Below are positions 21,292-28,957 of a DNA stretch of 64,000 nucleotides, piece by piece. Within the stretch, counting starts at the first letter, position 1; each line of letters starts with the position of its first letter. Position numbers and translations under genes: made by a program. The notes under the pieces were generated by a model. That model was not told the origin of the DNA, did no database searches, and was given only the letters and a program-made list of their open reading frames with translations. Source of the stretch: Actinernus sp. WN-2022 (lineage: Eukaryota; Cnidaria; Anthozoa; Actiniaria; Actinernidae); NCBI GenBank assembly GCA_030867875.1, contig JAOWCC010001634.1, positions 104,573,321-104,637,320 of the forward strand, written 5' to 3'.

Positions 21292-21828
21292 CTACATGGG
21301 TGGTCCAAAAACCCCAGTATGAGCAGAGAAATTGCGATTGAATTGCATTGTTTGGCCTGAATTCCCCCATGAATATTTCCCCTGGATGCCTGAGGTTACA
21401 TGCTTCAACAGGAACAGGCTTGGATCGTATCGTTCTTGATGCCAGGCCTTTCGACGATCTAGGCGTTGTTGTACACAAATATATTCACCGATCTTCACTA
21501 AAATTTCGGTCGGGAGACCTATGATCCTCAATACAATTGAATGGCAATAATAATGTTGTGTAGTCAAGATCTGGTTCGGGAAAAAAAAATTTTTTTTAAA
21601 AGAAGTACGACATGAATCATGCTTTAGAGAAATTTGTTTATGAAGAGGCGCTCTTACCAGAGCGGGCAGGCCCCGAGAGGACCTCCAAGAAAACCTATAA
21701 AAATTAATCAAATTATTGGTCGTGGTGGGATTTTTGCCAATAAAAATGAACGGTCCTGTTAAGCAGAGTCCGAACGCTACACACTGTCTTTTAGGGGGAC
21801 GGGACGGAGAAGAACTTACAGGATCCAT
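21292..21828 (-). CDS. F-box-like protein, predicted two exons
   Basis: The continuous frame starts at ATG 21828, but nine bases in there is a perfect donor (CCT|GTAAGT) and at 21572-21571 a strong acceptor (nine T, CCCGAACC, AG). Splicing 21571-21819 keeps the frame and joins MDP to ILTTQHYYCHSIV. The resulting product of about 95 residues carries RIIGLPTEILVKIGEYI, matching the F-box core (LPxEILxxI), then RLDRRKAWHQERYDPSLF. F-box proteins recruit substrates to SCF ubiquitin ligases through SKP1; a viral one could redirect host degradation. The frame ends at 21292 with GPPM. It is divergent from the polymerase gene, sharing an upstream region of about 370 bp. F-box assignment rests on one motif. 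Confidence 0.55.
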   Translation of the reverse strand: MDPVSSSPSRPPKRQCVAFGLCLTGPFIFIGKNPTTTNNLINFYRFSWRSSRGLPALVRAPLHKQISLKHDSCRTSFKKNFFFPNQILTTQHYYCHSIVLRIIGLPTEILVKIGEYICVQQRLDRRKAWHQERYDPSLFLLKHVTSGIQGKYSWGNSGQTMQFNRNFSAHTGVFGPPM

Positions 21829-22194
21829 GTTAACGTCATCAACTCCGTAGACGTTCTATAAAAAAACAAAAACAAAAAGTTAGTGGTTGTGTCCCAAGAT
21901 AAAAAAAAATTCAGTAGGTCCGTACTTCTCTCTCTCTGTGGGGCCCACGGTATGCCATCCTTCTCGCTTGTTGTTCTTTAAGCTGTAGAAATAAAAAGGA
22001 AACCAAAGGAGAAAAGATTAGTACCAAAGCGTGTTGAATTTCAAGAGAGAATTTCGCGTACACTTACCTTCTTGAGTGGTTAGTGGCAAAGGCACCGCAC
22101 TTCATTCAGCCCTCATCATTTATAGATCATATACTGTGTCCTGATTGGTGCACTTTCTCGGCTTGGGATTGGTCCGTTTTACACAACGTGCTCT
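21829..22194. promoter_or_regulatory. Divergent promoter region of the F-box and polymerase genes
   Basis: Plus-strand side: TTATAGATCATATAC at 22119 followed by CTGATTGG and, 28 bases on, GGGATTGG, the same TATAGATC..ATTGG module as the 18.4-kb array, ending 20-30 bases before the polymerase ATG at 22195. The remainder is A-rich, with a CT tract and a G/C patch near 21928-21946. Confidence 0.65.
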
Positions 22195-23631
22195 ATGAGT
22201 GGTGGACTTTCGATCCGGGCGGCCATGGCCTTGGACCCTACCATCGCCGCCCTCGCGCCCATCCCTCAAGCCCAGCTTCCACTCGACCCCAAGAAGGCCT
22301 TCTTTGGGGGTCGTACCAACGGGATTAAGACCTACTGGGAAGCCCAGGAGGGAGAATGGATGGAGGCTCTGGATGTGTGCTCCCTGTACCCCTGGGTGCA
22401 AAAGACGAAACGGTTCCCGCTGGGCCATCCAGAAATCCTCACCGAGAATTTAGACCCCACCCTGCCCTACGAGGGGTTAATCCACCTCAAGATCGTACCG
22501 CCACGCCGGTTGTTTTTCCCCGTCCTCCCTACGCACGTGGGTGAAAAACTTCTGTTTGCCCTCTGCCGGACCTGCGCAGAAGAAAAGAACCAGGAACCCT
22601 GTACGCACGATGACGAGGCCAGGGCTTTGACAGGGACCTGGGTAAGCCACGAACTCCACGCGGCCCTGCGACACGGCTACCGGGTGTTAGAAGTCTACCG
22701 TGTATGGCATTATTCCGAGTCGGAACAATACGATCCCGCCACCAACACCAAGGGGTTGTTCACCGACTACGTGAACACATTCCTTAAGATGAAGCAAGAG
22801 GCGAGCGGCTGGCCGCCCGGCTGCCACACCGACGCCGAGAAAGCAGCTTTTATAGAGAGCTATCGGGTGAACACGGGGATCTTGCTGGAGTGGGATAAGA
22901 TCGTTTTCAACCCTGGCCTGCGGGCCCTGGCGAAATGGATCCTAAACACTTTGTGGGGCAAGTTCGGCCAGAAACAGAACCCTCGGCAGACGGAGTACGT
23001 CACAGAACTGGACCGCTACTTTGAGCTCATGATGAGCGAAGAGAAGGAAGTCCAAGACATTCTGTTCGTCCACGAGGATATGGTACAGGTTCACTACAAC
23101 GCGACGCCGCAGCACATCGACTCCAACCCCCATACCAACGTTGTGTTTGCCGCCTACACTACAGCCCACGCCCGCCTGAAATTGTATTCGTACCTCGATC
23201 TTTTGAAGGAACGCATCGTGTACCACGATACGGACAGTATCTACTACACGCGGAAAGTGGGTCAAGAGGCGCCCCCGATCGGCCGATTTCTAGGCGACAT
23301 GACAAACGAACTTAAAGAAGGGGAACATATTGTCCGTTTTGCCTGTACCGGGCCCAAGAGTTACGGGTATGAAACGAGTCAGGGCCGCACAGTCTGCAAG
23401 GTGAAGGGGTTACGCCTCAATGTGCGAAATCGGGCGATCGTAAACCTCGAGACCATGGTGGCCATGGTGCAAGGCCAAGGGGAGCCCACACGGACGGTGG
23501 TAACGCCGCACGCCATCCACCGCAACACCCAAGACCGGACGTTGCACACCCGCCCAGAGACCAAGACCTTCAAGGTGGTCTACGACAAGAGGGTTTTACA
23601 CGGGTATCAGAGCTACCCTTACGGTTACTAA
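22195..23631 (+). CDS. polB: Family-B DNA polymerase, polymerase domain only
   Basis: 478 uninterrupted codons. Residues 31-42 (DPKKAFFGGRTN) match the segment just before the palm in Polinton/adenovirus-type protein-primed polymerases. Motif A is DVCSLYPWV (60-68), motif B is NTLWGKFGQ (251-259), motif C is YHDTDSIY (343-350) with D345 and D347, and the KxY motif is GPKSY (386-390). A possible zinc-binding insert has C124, C127, C136 and H138. All polymerase catalytic residues are present. The whole 3'-5' exonuclease region is missing: the ATG follows directly on a TATAGATC/CCAAT promoter, so this is not simply a missing start. Relatives run to about 1000 residues or more. It would copy the element by protein-primed synthesis, without proofreading if made as seen. 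A poly(A) signal follows at 23672. Confidence 0.85.
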   Translation: MSGGLSIRAAMALDPTIAALAPIPQAQLPLDPKKAFFGGRTNGIKTYWEAQEGEWMEALDVCSLYPWVQKTKRFPLGHPEILTENLDPTLPYEGLIHLKIVPPRRLFFPVLPTHVGEKLLFALCRTCAEEKNQEPCTHDDEARALTGTWVSHELHAALRHGYRVLEVYRVWHYSESEQYDPATNTKGLFTDYVNTFLKMKQEASGWPPGCHTDAEKAAFIESYRVNTGILLEWDKIVFNPGLRALAKWILNTLWGKFGQKQNPRQTEYVTELDRYFELMMSEEKEVQDILFVHEDMVQVHYNATPQHIDSNPHTNVVFAAYTTAHARLKLYSYLDLLKERIVYHDTDSIYYTRKVGQEAPPIGRFLGDMTNELKEGEHIVRFACTGPKSYGYETSQGRTVCKVKGLRLNVRNRAIVNLETMVAMVQGQGEPTRTVVTPHAIHRNTQDRTLHTRPETKTFKVVYDKRVLHGYQSYPYGY

Positions 23632-23671
23632 AAACAGAGACTCAACTCTAGAGGAAACAATTGTTTATTGT

Positions 23672-23677
23672 AATAAA
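23672..23677 (+). terminator. Poly(A) signal AATAAA of polB
   Basis: AATAAA 41 bases after the polymerase stop. TTTATT on the same strand at 23663 and 23718 gives poly(A) signals for the converging minus-strand transcripts. Confidence 0.6.
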
Positions 23678-23723
23678 TGGTTCAGTTCCTTTGAGCTGTG
23701 ATACCAAAGTCTCAGTCTTTTAT

Positions 23724-23999
23724 TTAGAGGAACTCCATCTTGTAAGGCTTGATACTTGGATGCTTGCGCAGAAATCCTTCCCAAATACAAATATCATAGA
23801 CTAACTCCACATAGAACCCATAATAGGTTCCTTCGCAGTCGCTCAGCACATACTGCTTCCTTTCGCCTTCGCTCAGGTAATCTTCCATCCAGTTACCAAA
23901 CGTAGAATAGCACATGTGGCACTCGCCAACATTGACATCGCCGCCGCGTTCATCATCATCAGCTCCATAGAAAGTAATATCTAGACCCATGACGTTCAC
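23724..23999 (-). CDS. Small acidic protein of unknown function
   Basis: 91 residues from the first Met; a second Met at codon 5 (MGLDITFYGADDDERGGD) may be the real start. It contains CHMC and an acidic, aromatic-rich body (YVLSDCEGTYYGFYVELVY, WEGFLRKHP). Uninterrupted, between the polB poly(A) site and the basic-protein gene, last in the minus-strand block. I do not recognise the family. Confidence 0.5.
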   Translation of the reverse strand: MNVMGLDITFYGADDDERGGDVNVGECHMCYSTFGNWMEDYLSEGERKQYVLSDCEGTYYGFYVELVYDICIWEGFLRKHPSIKPYKMEFL

Positions 24000-24050
24000 A
24001 GCTTGAAGAGCAACGAGTAATTATAGAGAATTGTGTCTGTATTTTTTCCT

Positions 24051-24296
24051 TTAAGTCTTTTTCTTCAGGTGTTTGACGTTCCACCGGCTGATACTCTTGC
24101 CTTTGCGCTTGCCCGAAGTGGTCGTCGTTCGCATCGTTGTTTCGGTACGGCCGTCTTTCGATTTTCGGCTTGTGATCTTGCGGACTGTTTGCGTGCCTCC
24201 TTGCTTGCTCTTTTTCCTCTTCCGGTTCGCTCGGGCGATTCGGCGGTTCCAGAGCGCTTGTCCCAATCCCGAGGGTCTCGTTAGGGTTCGTGCCAT
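24051..24296 (-). CDS. Arg/Lys/Thr-rich basic protein, candidate core protein
   Basis: 81 residues from ATG 24296, extremely basic (RRIARANRKRKKSKQ, KGKSISRWNVKHLKKK) with several nuclear-localisation-like clusters and a Thr-rich middle. Size and charge resemble protamine-like DNA-condensing core proteins of adenovirus-related elements, so DNA packing inside the virion is a reasonable inference. It lies at the 3' end of the virion block. No sequence-specific homologue recognised. Confidence 0.55.
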   Translation of the reverse strand: MARTLTRPSGLGQALWNRRIARANRKRKKSKQGGTQTVRKITSRKSKDGRTETTMRTTTTSGKRKGKSISRWNVKHLKKKT

Positions 24297-24315
24297 GGCG
24301 TTAATGAAGGGGTGT

Positions 24316-25126
24316 TTAAAAAGGTTGCCAATTTAAAGACGGTTTTTGGGCGGGGCCTCTGCCAAAAGAGAGGCGGCGGCTGCCCCCACGGGGGAAGGCT
24401 TTGTAGGGGGTCCTGGAGAACGGTGTTTCCTCTCGGCGGGGCGGGAGATCTTTGTAAGGGGTGGGTAGTAGTAGGGGTTCTTCTGGAGTCGCGGCGGTTC
24501 GTTTAGGCCGGGGCGTGTACTCTTTATTCTTGGAGATCAGATCGCGGGGGTGGCGGACGAGATCTTTAGGAATTTTTTCTTCCGCTAGAAATTGCATGAA
24601 ATCACGGTAGCCGGGCGACGTCCGGGTGGAAGAAGGATGCACCGCTTCTTTAATCAGATCGGCAGCCCGGTAGGGTTTGCCCGTAGAGTTTCACTTCCCC
24701 TTGCGCATTCCAGGAAATTTTCTGGGCTCCTTTCAGTTTCAACAGATTGACCAGCACCGACGCTAAAGGTTTGCTGGAGGGGGGTACGCGTCGCAAAGCG
24801 TCCCTTTGGCTCTGGGTTAACACTTTTGCCGCCACGGCCATGAAGGGGCTAGGCTCAATGGTTTCACGACGCCGGACGTATTTCTGGAGTAAATCTTGAA
24901 ACTGGTCGGCGCTTTCCGGTTACTTTGGGGTCTCTAGGACCTGCGCCATGGCCTTTTGGTACTGACTGAGCACTTTAACCCCTTTGGTCGTGTCCACACG
25001 AAGCTGTTGTTCCAACCACCGCATAGACTCTTCCGGCACCAAGACCATGCGCATAGGGTTCTTTCCCGTGGCGGCCCCCTCGGCCTCTTTCATCGCTTTT
25101 TTCGTTTGTGTCGCTTCACTGACCAT
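24316..25126 (-). pseudogene. Conserved Polinton-type protein of unknown role, broken
   Basis: Starts MVSEATQTKKAMKEAEG at 25126 and includes MRMVLVPEESMRWLEQQL, a recurrent N-terminal motif of an uncharacterised protein in Polinton virion blocks. An in-frame TAA at 24920-24922 breaks it; the same frame continues (MAVAAKVLTQSQRDALRRV, AQKISWNAQGEVKLYG). A one-base shift near 24690 then moves it into the frame with ADLIKEAVHPSS and GYRDFMQFLAEEKIPKDLV, ending at 24316 in a Pro/Arg-rich tail. Intact length would be about 270 residues. It overlaps the upstream basic gene by 36 bases. Confidence 0.55.
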
Positions 25127-25575
25127 CGCGTCACCGAAATTCCTTCTGGGGCTGCTGGAGGATGGTGTGGGGACCGCTTCCTTTTCCCTGTCTGGGATTT
25201 CTTCTTGGGCGGCAGTGTCTTATACTTTCTTCGGATTTGCTTCGCCACCCGCACGGCCCTGCTGACTTTTTTTCCCGGCAGGGTTTGGCGCTGCCTTTTT
25301 CGCAGGCGGGCTAAAAACAACTGCCACCGGGCCGGATCCGTACCCTCGGGCGCCGGCAAGTTGCGGATTTTTTGGACCTTTCAGGACCAAATATAAGGTT
25401 GACTCAGTTCTTGGGCGTACTCTTCGGGAGAAGGGTATTTTGTCGTGGGGTAGCCTGGAGCCCTGTACCCTCCGGCTTGTTCCAGCTATTTCTTGATCCT
25501 TAAACTTAACCCTCTACGGAACAACGACCCCTCTGGCGCAACGTACCCTCCGGCTTGCTCCAGAGCTTTCTTGAC
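25090..25575 (-). pseudogene. Basic virion-block protein, disrupted
   Basis: One minus-strand frame reads VGYGVKKALEQAGGYVAPEG, stops at a TAG near 25497, repeats LEQAGGYRAPGYPTTKYPSP, stops again at a TGA near 25392, then continues LPAPEGTDPARWQLFLARL into a very basic tail (KKVSRAVRVAKQIRRKYK, WSVKRHKRKKR) ending at 25090. The LEQAGGY peptide occurs twice because of a direct DNA repeat (TACCCTCCGGCTTG). Probably a core/DNA-binding protein, now broken; function inferred from charge and position only. Confidence 0.45.
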
Positions 25576-25583
25576 TCCGTAGC

Positions 25584-25982
25584 CTACCCCTCCACTCCTC
25601 CAGCGGCCACGGCTTTGCCAGCAAGAACGGCGATGACAATGAGGGCGGCGGTCGTGAAAATGAACCCTCCTCGCTGGCCCACGGCCTTTTTAAGCTTGGC
25701 TTTCTGCAACGCTGTCGAGGAGGAGAGCAGAATCCTTTTCCTCACGGCCTGCGACAGGGCTTTGTTGGCTATTTTTCGAAGTTTCGCCTTGATGGGGGCA
25801 AAAAATTTCTTCGCACGGGCGCCTATCGGAAAAGTCCCGAGCAAGGCGTTGTGCACCACTTCACTGACGGCGTTGATTTGATGTTGGCTCGCGGCCCGGA
25901 TGAGTTTCTTTTTCTGACCGAGATCCGCTTTGGCAAATTGACGGAGGAACGTGGCGCTGCGTTGAAGCAAGGGGGAGGCCAT
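25584..25982 (-). CDS. Small pX-like core/membrane-active protein
   Basis: About 132 residues from ATG 25982 (MASPLLQRSATFLRQFAKAD). It has an N-terminal amphipathic helical region, the stretch INAVSEVVHNALLGTFPIG, a basic central part (KKFFAPIKAKLRKIANKAL), and ends with a Gly-rich hydrophobic segment (GGFIFTTAALIVIAVLAG). This matches a small protein that recurs in Polinton and adintovirus virion blocks and is compared with adenovirus pX/pVI-type minor core proteins; the match is from recognition, not a search. Its upstream region has ATTGG and TTATAGG about 40-60 bases before the start. Confidence 0.6.
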   Translation of the reverse strand: MASPLLQRSATFLRQFAKADLGQKKKLIRAASQHQINAVSEVVHNALLGTFPIGARAKKFFAPIKAKLRKIANKALSQAVRKRILLSSSTALQKAKLKKAVGQRGGFIFTTAALIVIAVLAGKAVAAGGVEG

Positions 25983-26057
25983 CACCACAACTGAACGGAT
26001 TCCCTGTGGGGCTTAGCCTATAAAGTTATTCCAATCCACTTTGTTCCCCTTCACCAC

Positions 26058-27020
26058 TCAGGACCTTGAAAAAGGGGGATGGAATGTTGTTTTGCTGTTG
26101 GGCCTTTTCCACACCGCCCCACGAAGTGATTGGGATGGGGCACGGCCCTTTGTTTTTTTCACTCTTTTGGTCGTCTTCTTCTTCTTGGAGCCTCCTAGTT
26201 GTTGTATCGTTTTGGCAGCCCTGGTTAAAAAACGGGTTTTTCTTCGTTGTCGGTACAGCGCGTTGGTGATGCTACCCAGGGCGTCCACCTTACGGATTGC
26301 CTTGGGTGTTAACAACGTCTTTTTCACTACTGGCCACGTCATTTTCAGTGCCGCCCAAAGTCCTGCCCCCTTTTGATCCTCCTCCAGCACGTAGGCGTGA
26401 TGCTGTTTTCCCTCCTCGGAGAAAATGTTGGTGCGTAACCGGATTTGGGGTGGGGTCCTGGGGTGCAAATCGAAGAGGAGGTAGCCAAAGGGGCGTTGGG
26501 TAGCGTCCTGGTAGGCCCGCATCACTGCCGGTACTTGTCCCGGAAAGGCCTGCTCGGCCAATTTCCGGACTTGCAACGAATCGCGGGCGTTTTTAAAAGC
26601 CACCAGGTAGTGGGCGTTGATGGAAATGGTGCGCGCGTACTTGCCTGGGGGGAAAATGTTCTGGGTCAGGTACAGCACGGAAATGTTGTGGTGGTGTGAG
26701 CCTTTGGTGAACTGGTCCACCACCCGCTCGTCCTTGGAGCCTTCTTTCATCAAATCGTCCAGGATCAAGAGGCCCGGCTTGCCGCGAAAGGGGGCGTACG
26801 GGTCGTCGGGAAGCCCCGCCACAAATTTCACCCCCAATTGTTTTTGCATGGCGGTGAAACGGGGTTGCCAGGCGCTGCCATAGCAGTACACGATCGTGAG
26901 GGGTGGTTGGGTGAAATGGGATTTCACATGGTGCAGGAGCCTTTCGGTGAACACCGTTTTTCCCGATTGACTCTGTCCCGTTATCAAAATATTGCAGGGC
27001 GCTTGGAAACGGACATCCAT
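26058..27020 (-). CDS. A32/FtsK-HerA-type genome-packaging ATPase
   Basis: 320 residues, uninterrupted, ATG 27020. Walker A is GQSQSGKT (15-22) after a hydrophobic strand (NILIT). Walker B is LLILDDL (84-90). A sensor-type segment VLYLTQNIFPPGKYARTI follows. This is the A32-type ATPase of Polintons, adintoviruses and virophages that pumps DNA into capsids. The conserved ATPase part ends near residue 220; the last 100 residues form a basic extension (RQRRKTRFLTRAAKTIQQLG, KKKKTTKRVKKTKG) not needed for the fold, perhaps for DNA binding or a fused core protein. It lies downstream of the protease with a poly(A)-like AATAAA run between them. Confidence 0.88.
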   Translation of the reverse strand: MDVRFQAPCNILITGQSQSGKTVFTERLLHHVKSHFTQPPLTIVYCYGSAWQPRFTAMQKQLGVKFVAGLPDDPYAPFRGKPGLLILDDLMKEGSKDERVVDQFTKGSHHHNISVLYLTQNIFPPGKYARTISINAHYLVAFKNARDSLQVRKLAEQAFPGQVPAVMRAYQDATQRPFGYLLFDLHPRTPPQIRLRTNIFSEEGKQHHAYVLEEDQKGAGLWAALKMTWPVVKKTLLTPKAIRKVDALGSITNALYRQRRKTRFLTRAAKTIQQLGGSKKKKTTKRVKKTKGRAPSQSLRGAVWKRPNSKTTFHPPFSRS

Positions 27021-27073
27021 TGCGCCTCACACCCTTCCCAATAATAACAAGACATTGAGGTGGGGAACTTGTT

Positions 27074-27619
27074 TTATTTTATTTTTTTAGTGTCTCTCAA
27101 ACTGATAACACATTGATCGTGAAGAAAACTGTCTTGCTGCTGCCACCGCGCCACACTCCGGCGCTGGTACTGGCGCTGCCAGGCTTGGAGGGCCCGGTCC
27201 CTGGTTGTCTTGGTCTTCCACCGCTGGAGGTTCTGCAGGACCTCCGCCAGGGTCCGTCCGTGGGCTCGGCGCAGGAGGTAGTACAGGCAATAACTACCGC
27301 ACACGTTGGACTTGTTCCCTTGCAACATCACGTTGTTTTCCCTATGCTGAGCGTTCCCCTGCCGCACGTACTCTTGCAACCCGTAATAAGAGGCGGGAAA
27401 GCCATAACTGTCGAAGAATTCATTCAGGCCTTGGCGCGGAAAATAAAATGCCAACCAATGGGTGCCTGGTCCGTCGGCGTTGTCGGTATTGAGAATGAAC
27501 GAGGCGGGGCGGGTCACGCGGCGGGGCCGTAGGTCCATGGGAAACACGCCCCGAAACGAGGCGCGGAGCCACCAATCGTGACGGGCCAAGACCGTCAATT
27601 GCGATGTGTAGGTGGTCAT
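27074..27619 (-). CDS. Adenain-type cysteine protease
   Basis: 181 residues, uninterrupted, ATG 27619, five bases after the capsid-gene stop. Catalytic layout of the C5 (adenovirus protease) family: His54 in GTHWLAFYF, Asp70 in FFDSYG, Gln100 in the oxyanion position of LQGNKSNVC, and Cys107 in NVCGSYCLYY. Spacing and total length fit adenains (about 200 residues). The enzyme matures capsid and core precursors. The C-terminal 60 residues are Arg/Gln-rich. All catalytic residues are intact, so this gene may still encode an active enzyme. Confidence 0.9.
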   Translation of the reverse strand: MTTYTSQLTVLARHDWWLRASFRGVFPMDLRPRRVTRPASFILNTDNADGPGTHWLAFYFPRQGLNEFFDSYGFPASYYGLQEYVRQGNAQHRENNVMLQGNKSNVCGSYCLYYLLRRAHGRTLAEVLQNLQRWKTKTTRDRALQAWQRQYQRRSVARWQQQDSFLHDQCVISLRDTKKIK

Positions 27620-27623
27620 CGGC

Positions 27624-28952
27624 TTACAACTTTTTCACTTCTCGGCTGCTGTTGATTTCGTACGCGGCGTCAAACTCGCAGTTCACGTACACAGATAGGG
27701 TCTCGGCGACGCCTGCCTCAAACTGAAGCCGGATGCCCAACGTCCCGTACTGTTGTATGTTCATGTGCGAGGCGCTGCCACTGCCGTCTGGGGTGAAGTC
27801 AAAACACAGGATGGCGTAGCCCTTGTCGCAATCGGTCCGGGTAACATCAATCCCATGGTTGGCGCTCATGGCGCCTTGGGACAGGAACAAGGTATTGTAA
27901 CCGTCTAGGGTTTTTCCAGTCGCAAATTCGAGGCGGGAGAAGGGGGTTGGCGTGCCGTCGATCGTGACCGTCGCGCGGGTCATCCCAAACCTTTGGAAAT
28001 TGAAGGGGTTCTTTTTCAGAGCTCCCAAACTGTTCGCACTCCCCATCAAGGCAAGACGCATGCGTCACGGGATACGTCCGCCTAGGAAATCCGTTTTCTC
28101 AAAGGTAGTGTCCCCCAGGGAAATGGTGAACATCCGTTCTTCTTCGCTGTTGTAAGGGTAGAGGACGGGCTGGGACACGAATTTCACTTCGACGCTCTTC
28201 ATGAAGTCCTTGTTACAGACACTAACGCGGCGGAAGAAAGTGACCCGCTTAAGCACGATTTTGGCGGCGGCCGCTTCCGCCGCCGCACTGTCCCCCATGA
28301 GAGCGAAGGCGTTGCTGGCGGGGGTGAGTCGGAATTCTAGGGGCACACCGTTGAGGAGTAGTTTGTTGGTGAAGGCTGCGTCAATGTAAAACATCCCGGT
28401 CAGTTCCACCACTTTGCTGTCCCCCGTGTAGCCCGCCCGCGTAGTCAACCCTACGTTGTCCCCGGCGATGTCGAAAGCATCCATGGAACCGACCACGTCT
28501 TTGTAGTACAGCCCCGAGGTCAGGTAGGATTTCTTGGCATCTGGAGTATAGTTGAGCAGGGTGCTGAGGTAGGGTTTGTAAGGGTAGGTTTTGGTGCTCA
28601 TGGTCATCCATTCCTCGTTCAAGGCCATGTCTATTTGTGACCAGAGGGAATGAAACCAATTGTTGACGGGGCCCAGCTTCAAATCGGCGGTCAAATTCCC
28701 GCCGTTGGCTTTCACGAGGTTGGCCGTCACCTTGAAGTAACTTCTAGGCAGCACGGTGTAATAGGGACTGGCCGGGAGGTAAAATTCCACGGGCGACCCG
28801 GGCAAGAGGGCCGATTTGGGAGCGTGTTCCGACCAATAGCCTCGTTCTTCGACCGCTTGAGCCAATTCCTTGCCGAAAAAATCCAAATGAGTGTTGTAGC
28901 CGCCCAACATGTTGGGCAGGGGCGGTTTGCCCATGCCTGCGACCGTAGTCAT
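27624..28952 (-). pseudogene. Double-jelly-roll major capsid protein with one nonsense codon
   Basis: A single frame of 443 codons including the stop runs from ATG 28952 to 27624, interrupted only by TGA at 28065-28067. The N-terminal half has GPVNNWFHSLWSQIDMALN and TYPYKPYLSTLLNYTPDAK, signatures of the Polinton capsid family often annotated F54H12.2-like. The C-terminal half has KKNPFNFQRFGM and GYAILCFDFTPDGSG, equally typical. Total length suits the family. The protein would trimerise into pseudo-hexameric capsomers. The TGA replaces one codon and could come from a CGA codon by C-to-T change at a CpG. ATG 28952 starts five bases after the core-gene stop. Apart from the one stop the gene looks preserved. 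Confidence 0.88.
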
Positions 28953-28957
28953 GGTGT

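Larger units (their letters stand above)
20171..21946. repeat. Inverted sequence pairs flanking the F-box/RING module
   Basis: A 19-base sequence at 20171-20189 (GGGCCCCACAGAGAGAGAG) is exactly inverted at 21928-21946, bracketing the F-box and RING genes. A second 21-base exact inverted pair lies inside, at 20434-20454 and 20757-20777 (it includes CCATGGAGAAAAAATG), bracketing the second RING copy. Confidence 0.75.

Noticed and set aside
21053..21478. Minus-strand frame with WCEYC and RCPHHPV, possible zinc finger upstream of the RING exon
   Set aside because: It overlaps the F-box frame and a plausible plus-strand frame (21092-21322). All three look protein-like, the cysteine pattern is incomplete, and no splice donor was convincing, so it was not called.
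26593..27030. Second long minus-strand frame over the ATPase gene
   Set aside because: Shadow frame of the GC-rich ATPase coding sequence, with Arg/Pro/His-rich low-information translation.
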